Assembly (NCBI RefSeq): GCF_017368455.1
Contig: NZ_JAFNJU010000003.1
Location: 186,001-250,000, forward strand
DNA: 64,000 nt
Source: Proteiniclasticum aestuarii
Lineage (GTDB): Bacteria; Bacillota; Clostridia; Clostridiales; Clostridiaceae
Direction of reading: 5' to 3'
Shown: positions 1 to 8,834 of the stretch, one piece after another
Position numbering within the stretch: the first letter of the stretch is position 1
How the letters are laid out: each line of letters starts with the position of its first letter
Made by a program: the position numbers and the translations under genes
Notes under the pieces: generated by a model
Told to the model about the DNA's origin: nothing
The model's database searches: none
The model's input: the letters and a program-made list of their open reading frames with translations, nothing else

Positions 1-1583
1 TAAGAGCCAATCGCATTGGTCATGCCTATCTTTTCAGTGGAACAAGAGGAACGGGTAAAACCACCTGCGCCAAGATCATGGCAAAAGCACTGAACTGTGT
101 CGATCTGAAAAACGGAGAACCCTGCAACAAGTGTCATATGTGCGTGAAAATCGATGGGGGCATGTCTCTGGATGTGGTGGAGCAGGATGCGGCCACCAAC
201 AACAAGGTGGATGACATCAGAGACCTGATTGATGAGGTCCAGTATCCGCCCCATGAAGGAAAGTACAAGGTATATATCCTGGATGAGGTGCATATGCTCT
301 CTACAGGGGCTGTGAATGCGTTCCTGAAGACACTGGAAGAGCCACCCGAACATGTGGTATTCATTCTGGCCACGACGGATCCTCAGAAGCTTCCGGTGAC
401 CATTTTATCCAGATGTCAGCGGTTCGATTTCAAAAGGATCAAATATACGGAGATCGCAAAGCGTTTGAGAAGGATTGCCACAGAAAAGGGAATCTATGCG
501 GAAGACCGTTCGCTGGATCTCATCGCCCGTATTTCCGATGGCGCCATGAGGGATGCGCTGTCCATCATGGATCAGGCCATCAGCATGGGAGAAGGGAAGC
601 TCGATTACGAGGATATTCTGGATATGCTGGGTCTTTCCGGACAGGAGAATCTCTTCAGGCTTTCCGAGGCGATGCTTGGAAAGAACGTGAAGGAATCCAT
701 CCGGATTCTGGATGATGTGGTGGATGGAGGAAAAGATCCCTATAGCTTCACAAAGGATCTCATCACCCATTTCAGAAATATTCTGGTGGCGAAGATCATG
801 CCCAATCCCGAAGAGGTCATAGACCTTTCCAAAGAGGATATTGAAGTGATCAGAAGGCAGGGCGATATCGCATCCAATGAAGTGATCACGAGAATCATCA
901 GGCTTCTGCAGAAGGCGGAGGAACAGGCGAAGTTCAGCAAGCAGTCCAGAATTTATCTGGAGCTGGCCATCATCAGTCTCACGAAGAACGAGCTGGATGT
1001 GTCCCAGGAATCCGTTCTTGGCAGACTATCGGTCATAGAAGACTATCTCAGGCGCGGACATGTGGTGCCGAAGACCGATGAAGGGCAGAAACCCCAGGTA
1101 GCTGCTTCGACGGCTCCGGCGGCGGAGAAGGCGCCCGAGAGGAAGTCCAAATCCGATGAACTCACAAAGGCCGAAGAGCTGAAAGTCATGAAGAATGCGG
1201 TTAAAATCGAAGAAGAAGCGTTTAATGAGGACTGTAAGGTGACTCTGGACATGGTGAAGAGAAACTGGAAAGAGATCATGGAAGCGCTGAAAGCGAGAAG
1301 GCAGATGATCATCCAGGCTTCGATCATTGTAGGCCAGCCGGTGAAATGCGATCGCGGCGTGATCGAGGTGAGATTCACCAAGGAATACGCCTTCAGCAGA
1401 AAGAGGCTGGAAAAGAAGGAGAACAAGACTATTCTGGAAGAAGCGGCAAGCTCCATCCTGGGTGAGCCAGTGAAGTTCAGATTCAGCGTGGAGGGCGAAC
1501 GTGCCCAGCAGGAGGAGGAATCCCCGGCAGAAACCTTTGATGATGCGCTGAAGAAATTCGGGATCGATGTGGTGGATGAGTAG
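1..1583 (+). CDS. dnaX: DNA polymerase III gamma/tau subunit, 5' end outside window
   Basis: This is the clamp-loader ATPase of the replisome, which loads the sliding clamp on DNA. The reading frame is open from the window edge, so the first residues are missing. The Walker A motif GTRGTGKTT lies at about 48-74, before the first in-frame ATG at 78. A zinc-binding cluster follows (C-x8-C-x2-C-x2-C in LNC...CNKCHMC), then the Walker B/DEVH motif and the sensor SRCQRFDF. The C-terminal third is charged, as is usual for the tau-type tail. It is followed after about 60 bp by ybaB and recR, the order seen in most bacteria, which supports the call. It stops at TAG 1581-1583. Nothing in it looks damaged. 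Confidence 0.97.
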   Translation, partial: RANRIGHAYLFSGTRGTGKTTCAKIMAKALNCVDLKNGEPCNKCHMCVKIDGGMSLDVVEQDAATNNKVDDIRDLIDEVQYPPHEGKYKVYILDEVHMLSTGAVNAFLKTLEEPPEHVVFILATTDPQKLPVTILSRCQRFDFKRIKYTEIAKRLRRIATEKGIYAEDRSLDLIARISDGAMRDALSIMDQAISMGEGKLDYEDILDMLGLSGQENLFRLSEAMLGKNVKESIRILDDVVDGGKDPYSFTKDLITHFRNILVAKIMPNPEEVIDLSKEDIEVIRRQGDIASNEVITRIIRLLQKAEEQAKFSKQSRIYLELAIISLTKNELDVSQESVLGRLSVIEDYLRRGHVVPKTDEGQKPQVAASTAPAAEKAPERKSKSDELTKAEELKVMKNAVKIEEEAFNEDCKVTLDMVKRNWKEIMEALKARRQMIIQASIIVGQPVKCDRGVIEVRFTKEYAFSRKRLEKKENKTILEEAASSILGEPVKFRFSVEGERAQQEEESPAETFDDALKKFGIDVVDE

Positions 1584-1646
1584 CGTTGCAAGATCAGATG
1601 AGTTATAGTAGATTATAAAATGATGAAATATATGGAGGTATGAATT

Positions 1647-1979
1647 ATGGCAAAAGGATTCCCAGGAATGGGTGGAGGAAACATGAACAACCTGCTGAAG
1701 CAGGCGCAGAAGATGCAGAAGGACATGGAGAAGAATCAGAAGGAGCTGGAAAGCAAGGAATACGAAGCTTCTGCTGGCGGCGGAGCCATTACGGTGGTCG
1801 TTACTGGTAAAAAGAGACTGCAGAGTGTCACCATCAATCCCGATGTAGTGGACCCTGATGATGTGGAAATGCTCCAGGACCTGGTCCTGTCTGCTGTGAA
1901 TGCTGCAATGCAGATGGCAGACGAAGATGCAGAGAAAGTGATGGGTAAGCTGGCTGGAGGAATGCCGGGCTTATTCTAG
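1647..1979 (+). CDS. ybaB: YbaB/EbfC family nucleoid-associated protein
   Basis: This is a small (110 aa) DNA-binding protein of the YbaB/EbfC family, which forms dimers shaped like tweezers and binds the nucleoid. The N-terminus is Gly/Met-rich ([19 protein letters not shown]). Next comes an amphipathic helix rich in Lys and Gln, a beta region containing the family signature with [13 protein letters not shown] and VTINPDVV, and a C-terminal helix. GGAGG about 10 bp ahead sets the start. It lies between dnaX and recR, probably in one transcription unit. Its exact role is not settled in the family, but a link with recombination or repair is suspected from the constant linkage to recR. Confidence 0.95.
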   Translation: MAKGFPGMGGGNMNNLLKQAQKMQKDMEKNQKELESKEYEASAGGGAITVVVTGKKRLQSVTINPDVVDPDDVEMLQDLVLSAVNAAMQMADEDAEKVMGKLAGGMPGLF

Positions 1980-1990
1980 GAGGAATATGA

Positions 1991-2590
1991 ATGGATTTTT
2001 ATCCAGTTGCCATTGAGAAGCTCATCGAGGAATTCGCGAAGCTTCCCAGTATCGGAAACAAGACAGCGCAGAGACTGACCCTGCATGTACTGAATCTGCC
2101 TGAAGATGAAGTCAGGGAGTTTGCAGAAGCGCTGATCAAAGCAAGAGGAACCATCAAGTACTGTCAGGTCTGTGGAAACTATACGGAGAAAGACCCCTGT
2201 GCCATCTGCGGCAATCCCAACAGAGACCATCATGTGATCTGTGTGGTGGAGCAGCCCAAGGATATCATGGCCATCGAAAGAGTAAGGGATTTCAACGGCG
2301 TCTATCATGTGCTTCATGGTAGTATTTCGCCCATGGCGGGACGAGGTCCGGAGGACATCAAGATCAAGGAACTGGTCCGAAGAATGTCCGGTGACATCAG
2401 AGAAGTCATTGTGGCGACGAACTCCACCATCGAAGGGGAGGCTACGGCCATGTATATCTCCAGAGTGCTGAAACCTCTGGATGTGAAGGTGACACGTATC
2501 GCCTCTGGTATGCCTGTAGGAAGCGACCTGGAGTATGCGGATGAAGTGACATTATCTAAGTCCTTCGAGGGCAGAAAAGAGATTCTATAA
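1991..2590 (+). CDS. recR: Recombination mediator RecR; probable attachment gene of the Tn7-like island
   Basis: RecR (199 aa) works with RecO and RecF to load RecA at gaps. Visible parts are the N-terminal helix-hairpin-helix ([13 protein letters not shown]), the four-cysteine zinc finger CQVC...CAIC at about residues 54-70, and a Toprim domain with [12 protein letters not shown] and the [12 protein letters not shown] end. AGGAGG precedes the ATG by 7 bp, and the gene is 11 bp from ybaB. The gene is intact. The stop codon is at 2588-2590, and the Tn7-like island begins only 12 bp later at 2603, so the coding 3' end is the likely sequence recognised by the island's TniQ/TnsD protein (inference). 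Confidence 0.97.
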   Translation: MDFYPVAIEKLIEEFAKLPSIGNKTAQRLTLHVLNLPEDEVREFAEALIKARGTIKYCQVCGNYTEKDPCAICGNPNRDHHVICVVEQPKDIMAIERVRDFNGVYHVLHGSISPMAGRGPEDIKIKELVRRMSGDIREVIVATNSTIEGEATAMYISRVLKPLDVKVTRIASGMPVGSDLEYADEVTLSKSFEGRKEIL

Positions 2591-2597
2591 GCATAAA

Positions 2598-2602
2598 AAA
2601 AT
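2598..2602. repeat. Left copy of 5-bp target site duplication AAAAT
   Basis: AAAAT directly abuts the left end of the island and recurs at 35183-35187 directly after its right end. Five-base target duplications are the rule for Tn7-family elements. The surrounding run of A residues makes a chance match less unlikely than for a mixed sequence. Confidence 0.75.
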
Positions 2603-3384
2603 TGACCCATCAAAACAAAGTCATCCCAAAAATTTAAACACCCCTTAGAGCGAGAAGCAGCATCAACTGCCTCGCTCTTTTTTATTCCCAACCTTTCCCC
2701 AACCCTTCCCCCTTCCTTTGCGTCCTTGCGGACGCTCCCCCTATCCTCTTAATCCATTGGTACATAATGATTGCAGAGCTTACCCTAATCATCCACCCAA
2801 CGATTAACCCAAGTTCATCCACTATCCCAATCATCACCCCATTCTTACACCACAATCCAATCATATCCCATTCATTTATCCTTCTTTGCGTCCGTAAGGA
2901 CGCCTATATCAGGCACTTACTTTATTGAGACAAAAAAACAAGAAGGATTACAGAGTTTTTCCCTGATTCCTTCAAGCCTTATCCCAAGCCTTTCTCCGAG
3001 CATTTTACTCAGGCTATTATGGTCCTATGATATCTCGAATATTTCTATGAAATAGAGTGCAACACAATATCGCTAGAGTTGATTTGTCTAGCGTTCAATC
3101 ATTTATACGAGGGATAACATTGAGAAAAGTGAGGGGCACAGTGAAAAAAGAGAGAAAAAGAGGGTGTTGATAATTGGGATAACTATATTCGATTTTTGAA
3201 AGAAATAGAGGGTAAAAATCTGTTTTGAAACAACTTTAAAGGTGGAAAAATAGGCAGAAACAAGAATTGGATAAACAATTGTGGAAATTGTGGTCAATTC
3301 AAGAATGGGGTAGATAGGGGGTTAGAGGGGTGGGAGAAGTACAACTTTATTGATAATTTGTGATGACATTATTCGTGGGTGACA
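2603..3384. repeat. Left copy of 782-bp end repeat E (mini-element with imperfect terminal inverted repeats)
   Basis: Repeated at 34401-35182 with a constant offset of 31,798 and no difference that I could see. The two termini are imperfect inverted repeats: TGACCCATC...GTCATCCCAAA from the left, and TGTCACCCA...GTCATCACAAA read inward from the right. The left half is C-rich on the plus strand and the right half G-rich. Iterated motifs resembling TATCCCAATCATCA occur at about 2781-2798, 2823-2840 and 2854-2869, and inverted at 3162-3181 and about 3261-3274. They resemble the multiple TnsB sites of Tn7 ends. Two similar hairpins (GCGTCC-4 nt-GGACGC) lie near 2720 and 2887. I see no convincing gene in it. 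Confidence 0.85.
2647..2683 (+). terminator. Rho-independent terminator inside repeat E, ends recR transcripts
   Basis: The stem AGAGCGAG/CTCGCTCT has an inner GCAG/CTGC pairing and is followed by six T. It belongs to the mobile repeat (second copy at 34445-34481), so it is not the original recR terminator. Confidence 0.8.
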
Positions 3385-3685
3385 TAGTAGGAGATATGTT
3401 TTTGAGTACTTTTCCAGAACAGAACAGAAAGTGGAAAAATACGCAAAAAGTGGTTGTATTAAAATACAAATATAGTTGTTTCAAAGTACAACTTCAAAAT
3501 TGACGATTGTACTGAGACTATTTTGCTGTGCTTATAGATATAAGTCATGAGTTAGCGTGTTGAATAGAAACGATTAATTATCACGCATATTGTTGAAATT
3601 TTCTATATATTTAGATTATAAGCAGTGGTACAATTAGATAGAGATGTAATGAATAATAATCATTATAAATGAAGTGAGGTGGGAG
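3385..3685. other. Non-coding stretch just inside the left repeat
   Basis: It is AT-rich with no gene. It holds AAAGTGGAAAAATACGC at about 3428, close to AAGGTGGAAAAATAGGC at about 3238 inside repeat E, so a TnsB-site-like motif may continue past the repeat. Short inverted repeats TTGTAT/ATACAA and AGTTGT/ACAACT lie at about 3450-3495. Their role is unknown. Confidence 0.4.
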
Positions 3686-4189
3686 ATGGATTATAAAAGT
3701 AATAAGTCATATGGTACTAAGTATTACAATACACAAAAGTCACTTATCACTGATAAATTTAGTAGATTACCTAATTGGTTAAGGTGGCTAGTGGCAGTAC
3801 CTGCTGGAATTATTAGCTTTATATTGTTTTGGAGTATTTTTAGCTTTAGTTGGTTTTTTCTCTTTCAAACTAAAGCAAATAGTAACTATTTAGGATTATC
3901 AGTACAAAGTGTAGCTTTTGTATTGATACCTATCGTGGTTATTCACGACTGTATCCCAAAACATAGAATAATGATTACGATAGCTTTGGGAGCTCTTGCA
4001 ATCATAATTTCAATAATGAATATTGGAGTCACATTAGTTTCAAGACCTTTTGAAATAGGGCTTGATTTCTTGATTGAAGATATTTTGCAGAATATATTAA
4101 CCTCTATCGCAGGAGGAATAATAATAACATCTGTATTTGGTCAAAATTATAAAATATGTAAAAAGAATAAAGAGGAGAATATGTCATGA
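3686..4189 (+). CDS. Hypothetical membrane protein, four predicted segments
   Basis: I do not recognise this 167-aa protein. ATG 3686 with GGTGGG just upstream is preferred over the in-frame GTG at 3674. Hydrophobic stretches that could span the membrane are seen around WLVAVPAGIISFILFW...FSWFFLF, GLSVQSVAFVLIPIVV, ITIALGALAIIISIM and the segment before SIAGGIIITSVFG. The C-terminus is Lys-rich and would be cytoplasmic. It overlaps the next gene by 4 bp (ATGA), so the two are translated together. It is AT-rich cargo of the island. A role in phage exclusion or immunity is possible from context only. Confidence 0.6.
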   Translation: MDYKSNKSYGTKYYNTQKSLITDKFSRLPNWLRWLVAVPAGIISFILFWSIFSFSWFFLFQTKANSNYLGLSVQSVAFVLIPIVVIHDCIPKHRIMITIALGALAIIISIMNIGVTLVSRPFEIGLDFLIEDILQNILTSIAGGIIITSVFGQNYKICKKNKEENMS

Positions 4190-4485
4190 AACATCTCATT
4201 ATTAATGGACTCGTTATTATAGGGTTAATTGGTTTAATTGTAGGATACCCATTACTAGCCTATGTAAGTGGGGTAGCTACAATATGGGACCATATATCTG
4301 AAGTTGCTAGTGGAGCACAGACATCTACATTAACTTTTTGGATAGCATTGCTTGTAGGTATCGGGATTGCCTCTAATAGTCCATTTAGTTGGTGGCAAGG
4401 CATTTTAATAGGGTTTACAATTGAAGGATTTATCATGTTAGTGTTATCTATAGCAACGGTTTTAATTTCAAATAGAAGATTTTAA
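4186..4485 (+). CDS. Small hypothetical membrane protein
   Basis: This is a 99-aa protein made almost wholly of hydrophobic segments (LIINGLVIIGLIGLIVGYPLL, LTFWIALLVGIGIAS, ILIGFTIEGFIMLVLSIATVLI), so an integral membrane protein with about three spans is expected. Its ATG overlaps the stop of the preceding membrane protein gene, which suggests a two-gene unit and perhaps a complex. No family is recognised. Confidence 0.55.
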   Translation: MKHLIINGLVIIGLIGLIVGYPLLAYVSGVATIWDHISEVASGAQTSTLTFWIALLVGIGIASNSPFSWWQGILIGFTIEGFIMLVLSIATVLISNRRF

Positions 4486-4677
4486 TTGAAAAAATTCTTT
4501 TAAATAATTATCCATTTAAAAGATTATCATTTTTTATTTGTGTAATTAGAAACATTCATTAATATAGTTAATAGACGAAACTTGACGTGATAGTCATGAC
4601 AGCAATATTCCCATAATGTTTCGCGTGGCGAAACGGAGTGCCATAAAACTGTTGAGAACTAGTTGATATTGAAGTGA

Positions 4678-4711
4678 CAGAAGAAGAACCCTTATTTCGA
4701 TTCTTCTTCTA
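4678..4711 (-). terminator. Hairpin at the 3' end of the next minus-strand gene
   Basis: AGAAGAAGAA and TTCTTCTTCT form an inverted repeat around CCCTTATTTCGA. It overlaps the last codons of the minus-strand gene at 4709-5002, so this is a possible terminator with a weak T tract. Confidence 0.35.
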
Positions 4712-5002
4712 TGCTTTGAACCAATACTTCAAATTCGAGTTATCCAAACTATAGTTGAAGAAAAGTAGGTTTCCTAATATCTTCCGGACTACTTCTAGGA
4801 CTTCTACATACTCAAGGGTATTATCTGTTTCTTTATGAAAAGTAATGACTAAGTTATTGCTTTTACAATTAAGTAAAGCAGCGACATTTCCTTTCTCTAG
4901 AAGAATTAGATTATCCATAATCTTTGTTTGAGAACAACAATATTGTAGATTGCTACTTTCTACCGTGCAAATTTGTATTTCAAATGACCCGTATACCTTC
5001 AT
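4709..5002 (-). CDS. Hypothetical protein
   Basis: This is a 97-aa protein of unknown family. ATG at 5002 has GGAGG five bases upstream (5012-5008), better than the in-frame TTG at 5014. The sequence MKVYGSFEIQICTVES reads as a mixed alpha/beta soluble protein without a signal peptide or membrane segment. It sits alone on the minus strand between two membrane protein genes and a small XRE regulator. Nothing in the sequence tells its role. Confidence 0.5.
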   Translation of the reverse strand: MKVYGSFEIQICTVESSNLQYCCSQTKIMDNLILLEKGNVAALLNCKSNNLVITFHKETDNTLEYVEVLEVVRKILGNLLFFNYSLDNSNLKYWFKA

Positions 5003-5120
5003 GAATACCTCCAATATTTTATTTGTAGTATTCTAGACGGTCACCTTTTAAAATATAACCAATAATAAAAGAAATTTGAAAAATTCTATATTAGAATTAT
5101 TACATCGTTTAACTAATAAA

Positions 5121-5158
5121 GAAGATAGATAAAGGCAAAACTTTATCTATCTTCTTTT
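5121..5158. terminator. Strong bidirectional terminator hairpin
   Basis: A perfect 14-bp stem GAAGATAGATAAAG/CTTTATCTATCTTC with a GCAAAA loop is followed by TTTT. It would end minus-strand transcription from the XRE gene at 5260 or any plus-strand transcript entering it. Confidence 0.7.
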
Positions 5159-5259
5159 AATTGACTCGTAATATTAGGGAAGGCGCTTTCCTGTAGTCAA
5201 ATCATTAAGTGTCTTATATCAATGCTCACAGGGGTTATCAGTGTAGAGAAACATGTATA

Positions 5260-5475
5260 TTAGAATTTAAAGCCATCTTTAGGCTCACTAATTTGTAATG
5301 AAGTTTTAAGTTTGAAAACCAGTTGATAACCAAGCTTTTTTCTGGTTCCATTTTCAATTCTAGATATAGTAGACGCTTCTATACCAATTCGTTCAGCTAG
5401 TTCATTCTGGGTTAATCCTAATGATTTTCTGCCTTGGTAGACTAGATTTCCAAATGGTTCTGTTTTCGTGTTCAT
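5260..5475 (-). CDS. Small XRE-family transcriptional regulator
   Basis: This is a 71-aa protein that is nearly all one Cro/C1-type helix-turn-helix: LGLTQNELAERIGIEASTISRIE followed by NGTRKKLGYQLVFKL. GAGGTG lies 8 bp before the ATG. Proteins of this size act as antitoxins or as autoregulators of mobile elements. It is divergent from the Rep-like gene at 5761, and the AT-rich gap between them could hold a shared operator, so control of that gene is a reasonable guess. Confidence 0.75.
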   Translation of the reverse strand: MNTKTEPFGNLVYQGRKSLGLTQNELAERIGIEASTISRIENGTRKKLGYQLVFKLKTSLQISEPKDGFKF

Positions 5476-5760
5476 TATTTCACCTCATTTTATATTATGA
5501 ATCGATTTGTGAAAATATAACTAATTCAGCAATACTAAATTCAAATAAATAAAACAATAAAATTATTCCAATTGGCAAAAAAAAGTAGTTATACATTTTG
5601 TTTCGATTGACTAATATGAAGTATCTAATACTTAAACTATTTTTTACAATTCTTTTGCGGTGAATATATATTGAACTTTAGTTTTCAAATTTTGAAGATG
5701 AATATCCTTAATTAGATTGATAGACAATGGTTTGAGTAAATTTAGAATGAGGTGAATAAT

Positions 5761-6735
5761 ATGAAAAATCAATGCTTTGGAAATGCTCACACTGCTAATA
5801 TGTATGTAAGAGCCATACCCAAAACACAATCATTAATCATAACAAGTAATAAGCATCTTATAAGTAATTCACACAAAGGTTTAGAAATACAAAAAAATGG
5901 TTTTACATTTGTAATCAATAACAATAGTAGATATATAGATATTCAATTTGATTTCATAGAATTATTGAAAAAAAGTAGGATAGATGAAAAAGACTCAAAT
6001 AAAATCCTCGATTTACTAAATAGTGCTATGCATGAAATACATCCTTTCGTTTTTGAACCTATCTTAAAAAGAATTGATTTGCGTTATGATATTGTGATGC
6101 AACCAGATGAGAGACAGGTTTTTTGGGAACTAATGACAAAAACAAAAGAGAGAATTGGAAAGCTATATAAACTTTATGGAAGCTCATCAAGTGATAAAAG
6201 TCTGTATTATCGAGGCAAAGAGGGGCGACATAATCATGGGAACCTACGTATAAACATCTACGATAAGGAGCAACAATTAAATAGCATTAATAGCAATATT
6301 TCCAGTAACGAAAAAAATATAATTAGGTTTGAATTACAATTTTTAAACAGACATCTCAACTATAATAAGTATAAGTATAATATAAACAAAGTTCTAAATA
6401 ATTACTTGTCTGATGATTCCAGAAGGAGTAATTTTAACAAGTATATAATTCCAATAATATATCCAGGAACATACTATAAGCTTAGTTGTGCTAAAAAGAT
6501 AATTAAGAGTAGTGGCTTAACCCAATCTATGAAATTAAAAATCATAAAACTTTTAGTGCAATGTTCTCAAACTAATATTGATGAAACCAGCAAAAATTAC
6601 TCTGTAAATACGTGGAATAAATATTTAGGAATATTGAAAGACTTAGATATAAATCCGATTACCATACCATCAAAATCGCAATTAGATGAATTGCTGAATC
6701 CACTTTCGAATGATTACAAAAATCCAATAATTTAA
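5761..6735 (+). CDS. Rep-like protein (plasmid/phage replication initiator type)
   Basis: This is a 324-aa protein. ATG 5761 follows GAGGTG by 6 bp; the in-frame GTG at 5752 overlaps that site and is less likely. Features that recall rolling-circle Rep proteins of the Rep_trans kind are RIDLRYDIV at about 100, SLYYRGKEG...LRINIYDKEQQ at about 165-182 (compare the family pattern of a glycine/arginine turn followed by R-I-YDK), and IRFELQFLNRHL at about 200. The rest is basic and Asn/Lys-rich. I see no integrated origin with certainty. If right, the island's interior once replicated as a plasmid. A different DNA-binding role cannot be excluded. Confidence 0.55.
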   Translation: MKNQCFGNAHTANMYVRAIPKTQSLIITSNKHLISNSHKGLEIQKNGFTFVINNNSRYIDIQFDFIELLKKSRIDEKDSNKILDLLNSAMHEIHPFVFEPILKRIDLRYDIVMQPDERQVFWELMTKTKERIGKLYKLYGSSSSDKSLYYRGKEGRHNHGNLRINIYDKEQQLNSINSNISSNEKNIIRFELQFLNRHLNYNKYKYNINKVLNNYLSDDSRRSNFNKYIIPIIYPGTYYKLSCAKKIIKSSGLTQSMKLKIIKLLVQCSQTNIDETSKNYSVNTWNKYLGILKDLDINPITIPSKSQLDELLNPLSNDYKNPII

Positions 6736-6863
6736 TTTTATCGAAACGAATAATCACATCCAATATATTTAATTTGTATGATGAATGAATTATAGCTGAA
6801 TAGTTATGATAAAATGAACACATATGATTGGACGAGAAATGGTGTCACGAAGGGGGAGATTAA

Positions 6864-8297
6864 ATGGGAAATGCCATTGAGAAGCCAAAAGTGTTTATTT
6901 CTTATGCTCGAAGCGGTAGTGAGTATGACGATAAAGTACTTGCATTAGCTGAGCGACTAGTTACTGACGGTATTGATGTTGTTCTTGATAAATGGGACTT
7001 GAAACCTGGTCAAGATATGTATGATTTTATGGAATCATCAGTGACTGACTCGAAAGTAACTAATGTCTTGATACTATTAAATGAACAATACAAATTAAAA
7101 GCTGACTCACGAAAAGGTGGAGTTGGTACTGAAACTCAGATTATTTCTCCTCAAATCTATTGCGAAGTAAAACAAGATAAATTTATTCCTGTAGTTTTTG
7201 AAAGAGGACCTAAAGGAGAGGTATATGTTCCAGAGTATTTGACAAGTAGATATCACATTGATTTGACTTATGCAGAAAGATTTGATAAAGAATACGCTGG
7301 TTTAGCACGTATATTATGGGGATTTGATATATTCAGAAAACCCGAGCTTGGGAATAGACCAAGTTGGATTAGCGAACCTAATTCAATTAAGCTTGAAACA
7401 GAGAGTAAATTAGAAGAATTGAAGAGGATAATGTCAGAGAATGCTAGAAAAGAGAAGTATAATGATTTTCTCGACGAAGTTAAGAACGAAATAATGCTTT
7501 TTAAAAAAGAATGGATAAATAGCACTGTAAACTCTGAAGAGTATATTGCTCTTTATTCTGAGACAAAAAATATTAGAGATAAATTCTTGGCTCTTCTCAA
7601 GTATTCTTCAGTTGTTGATGATAGTTATATATTGATTGCTAATGCAATAGAAGAATTGGCTAACAATATGAGACAAGATATACTGATTAGAGAAATACAA
7701 AAAACACTGATTCACGAGTTATTCTTATATACAATAACTTGGTACCTAAAAAAGAAAAATTATAGAGCGTTAGGCAATATCTTTGAAAGAACATATTTTA
7801 AAACAAGTTACGGCAGCCTAATGCATGATAGCTATAATATGTTTTACATCAATAATACAAGACTAGATAATGCAATAAATGAAAGAGACGATAAAAAATA
7901 TTATAGTGGTACAGCCCAGTATTGGATTGAAAATTTGAATATTGATATCTGTAACAAGGACGAATTTGTCTTTGGTGATTTACTATGTTATCAGCATTCT
8001 GTAATTGGAGTAACATATTATAGTGATTGGAATTGGTTTCCGTTGACATATGGATACGGGCTAAACAACAAACTACTACAGGATTTTTCCGTACGTTTCA
8101 AATCAATGGAACAACTAGATAGTTTTAAAGAAATATTTGGATACAACGACTATGCTAAGTTTATTGAACGTTTGACTACGCTAGCAAATAATTACAAAGA
8201 TGGAGATTTTAGACAGATACGCTATCCAAGGTCTTTTGATAGTGCTCCTATGATATTCTCTTTCATTATGCCCAATGAGATTGGAACATTAAAATAA
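6864..8297 (+). CDS. SEFIR-domain protein, probable anti-phage defence
   Basis: This is a 477-aa protein with an N-terminal SEFIR (TIR-like) domain: PKVFISYARSGSEYDD at residues 9-24, then VVLDKWDLKPGQDMYDFME, VTNVLILLNEQY and a terminal region with FIPVVFERG. SEFIR-domain proteins are known single-gene phage defence effectors that act through NAD depletion; whether this one is catalytic cannot be read from the sequence alone. The C-terminal 300 residues are unassigned, mostly helical, with Trp/Tyr-rich stretches, and may sense infection. AAGGGGGA precedes the ATG. Two membrane protein genes follow closely (14 and 8 bp gaps), so a three-gene unit is likely. It is AT-rich cargo. Confidence 0.75.
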   Translation: MGNAIEKPKVFISYARSGSEYDDKVLALAERLVTDGIDVVLDKWDLKPGQDMYDFMESSVTDSKVTNVLILLNEQYKLKADSRKGGVGTETQIISPQIYCEVKQDKFIPVVFERGPKGEVYVPEYLTSRYHIDLTYAERFDKEYAGLARILWGFDIFRKPELGNRPSWISEPNSIKLETESKLEELKRIMSENARKEKYNDFLDEVKNEIMLFKKEWINSTVNSEEYIALYSETKNIRDKFLALLKYSSVVDDSYILIANAIEELANNMRQDILIREIQKTLIHELFLYTITWYLKKKNYRALGNIFERTYFKTSYGSLMHDSYNMFYINNTRLDNAINERDDKKYYSGTAQYWIENLNIDICNKDEFVFGDLLCYQHSVIGVTYYSDWNWFPLTYGYGLNNKLLQDFSVRFKSMEQLDSFKEIFGYNDYAKFIERLTTLANNYKDGDFRQIRYPRSFDSAPMIFSFIMPNEIGTLK

Positions 8298-8310
8298 TAG
8301 GTGTAAGAAG

Positions 8311-8826
8311 GTGTCAGCATTGAGTCTTGGTGATGTGGCCTCAGTAGCAACTTTGCTTTTGTTTATTACATATATTGCTGGAAGAGTTTGGAGAGTGAAA
8401 ATCGTTCTTGATAGTAAATTCGATGTCCTAGAAGTAAAAGATTTTTCCGAAGATATTCCTGCTTTAATTACTGAAGAAGATAATTATATAGATTTGGGAG
8501 GACCCCATTTAATCAAACTCTCATCTCCTATAAAAATTCGCCAGGTAACTTTTCATAAAATTGATTACAGTATTGATGATAGTGGGGATATGCAAAGTAA
8601 ATTAAATTTTGGGTCTTCACATATTAAAATTGAGCCTCATGAGTGTCTTTATATTGGCATTGAACTATCCGAGACATTGCCACTACATCAAATTAGAATT
8701 GAGTACATAGATTTTAGCATAGCTACTTTTGGCATTTCTGAAAACCGAAGAAATGGTTCGATTGAAAAGGAAAACTATGAAGTGAAGTCTACTATTAAAA
8801 CATATTTATACTATTTAGTGATATAG
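8311..8826 (+). CDS. Hypothetical membrane-anchored protein in SEFIR gene unit
   Basis: This is a protein of about 170 aa with one N-terminal membrane segment (VASVATLLLFITYIAGRVW) and a soluble beta-rich remainder. The start is uncertain: GTG 8311 lies right on the AGAAGG site, while TTG 8320 has a better distance. It begins 14 bp after the SEFIR gene and ends 8 bp before the next gene. No family is recognised. A partner of the SEFIR protein is an inference from spacing only. Confidence 0.5.
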   Translation: MSALSLGDVASVATLLLFITYIAGRVWRVKIVLDSKFDVLEVKDFSEDIPALITEEDNYIDLGGPHLIKLSSPIKIRQVTFHKIDYSIDDSGDMQSKLNFGSSHIKIEPHECLYIGIELSETLPLHQIRIEYIDFSIATFGISENRRNGSIEKENYEVKSTIKTYLYYLVI

Positions 8827-8834
8827 AGGTTAAA

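Noticed and set aside
2682..3297. Short open frames inside repeat E (2682-2864 and 3103-3297, minus strand)
   Set aside because: They come from C/G-skewed repeated motifs, lack ribosome sites and have no protein-like composition.
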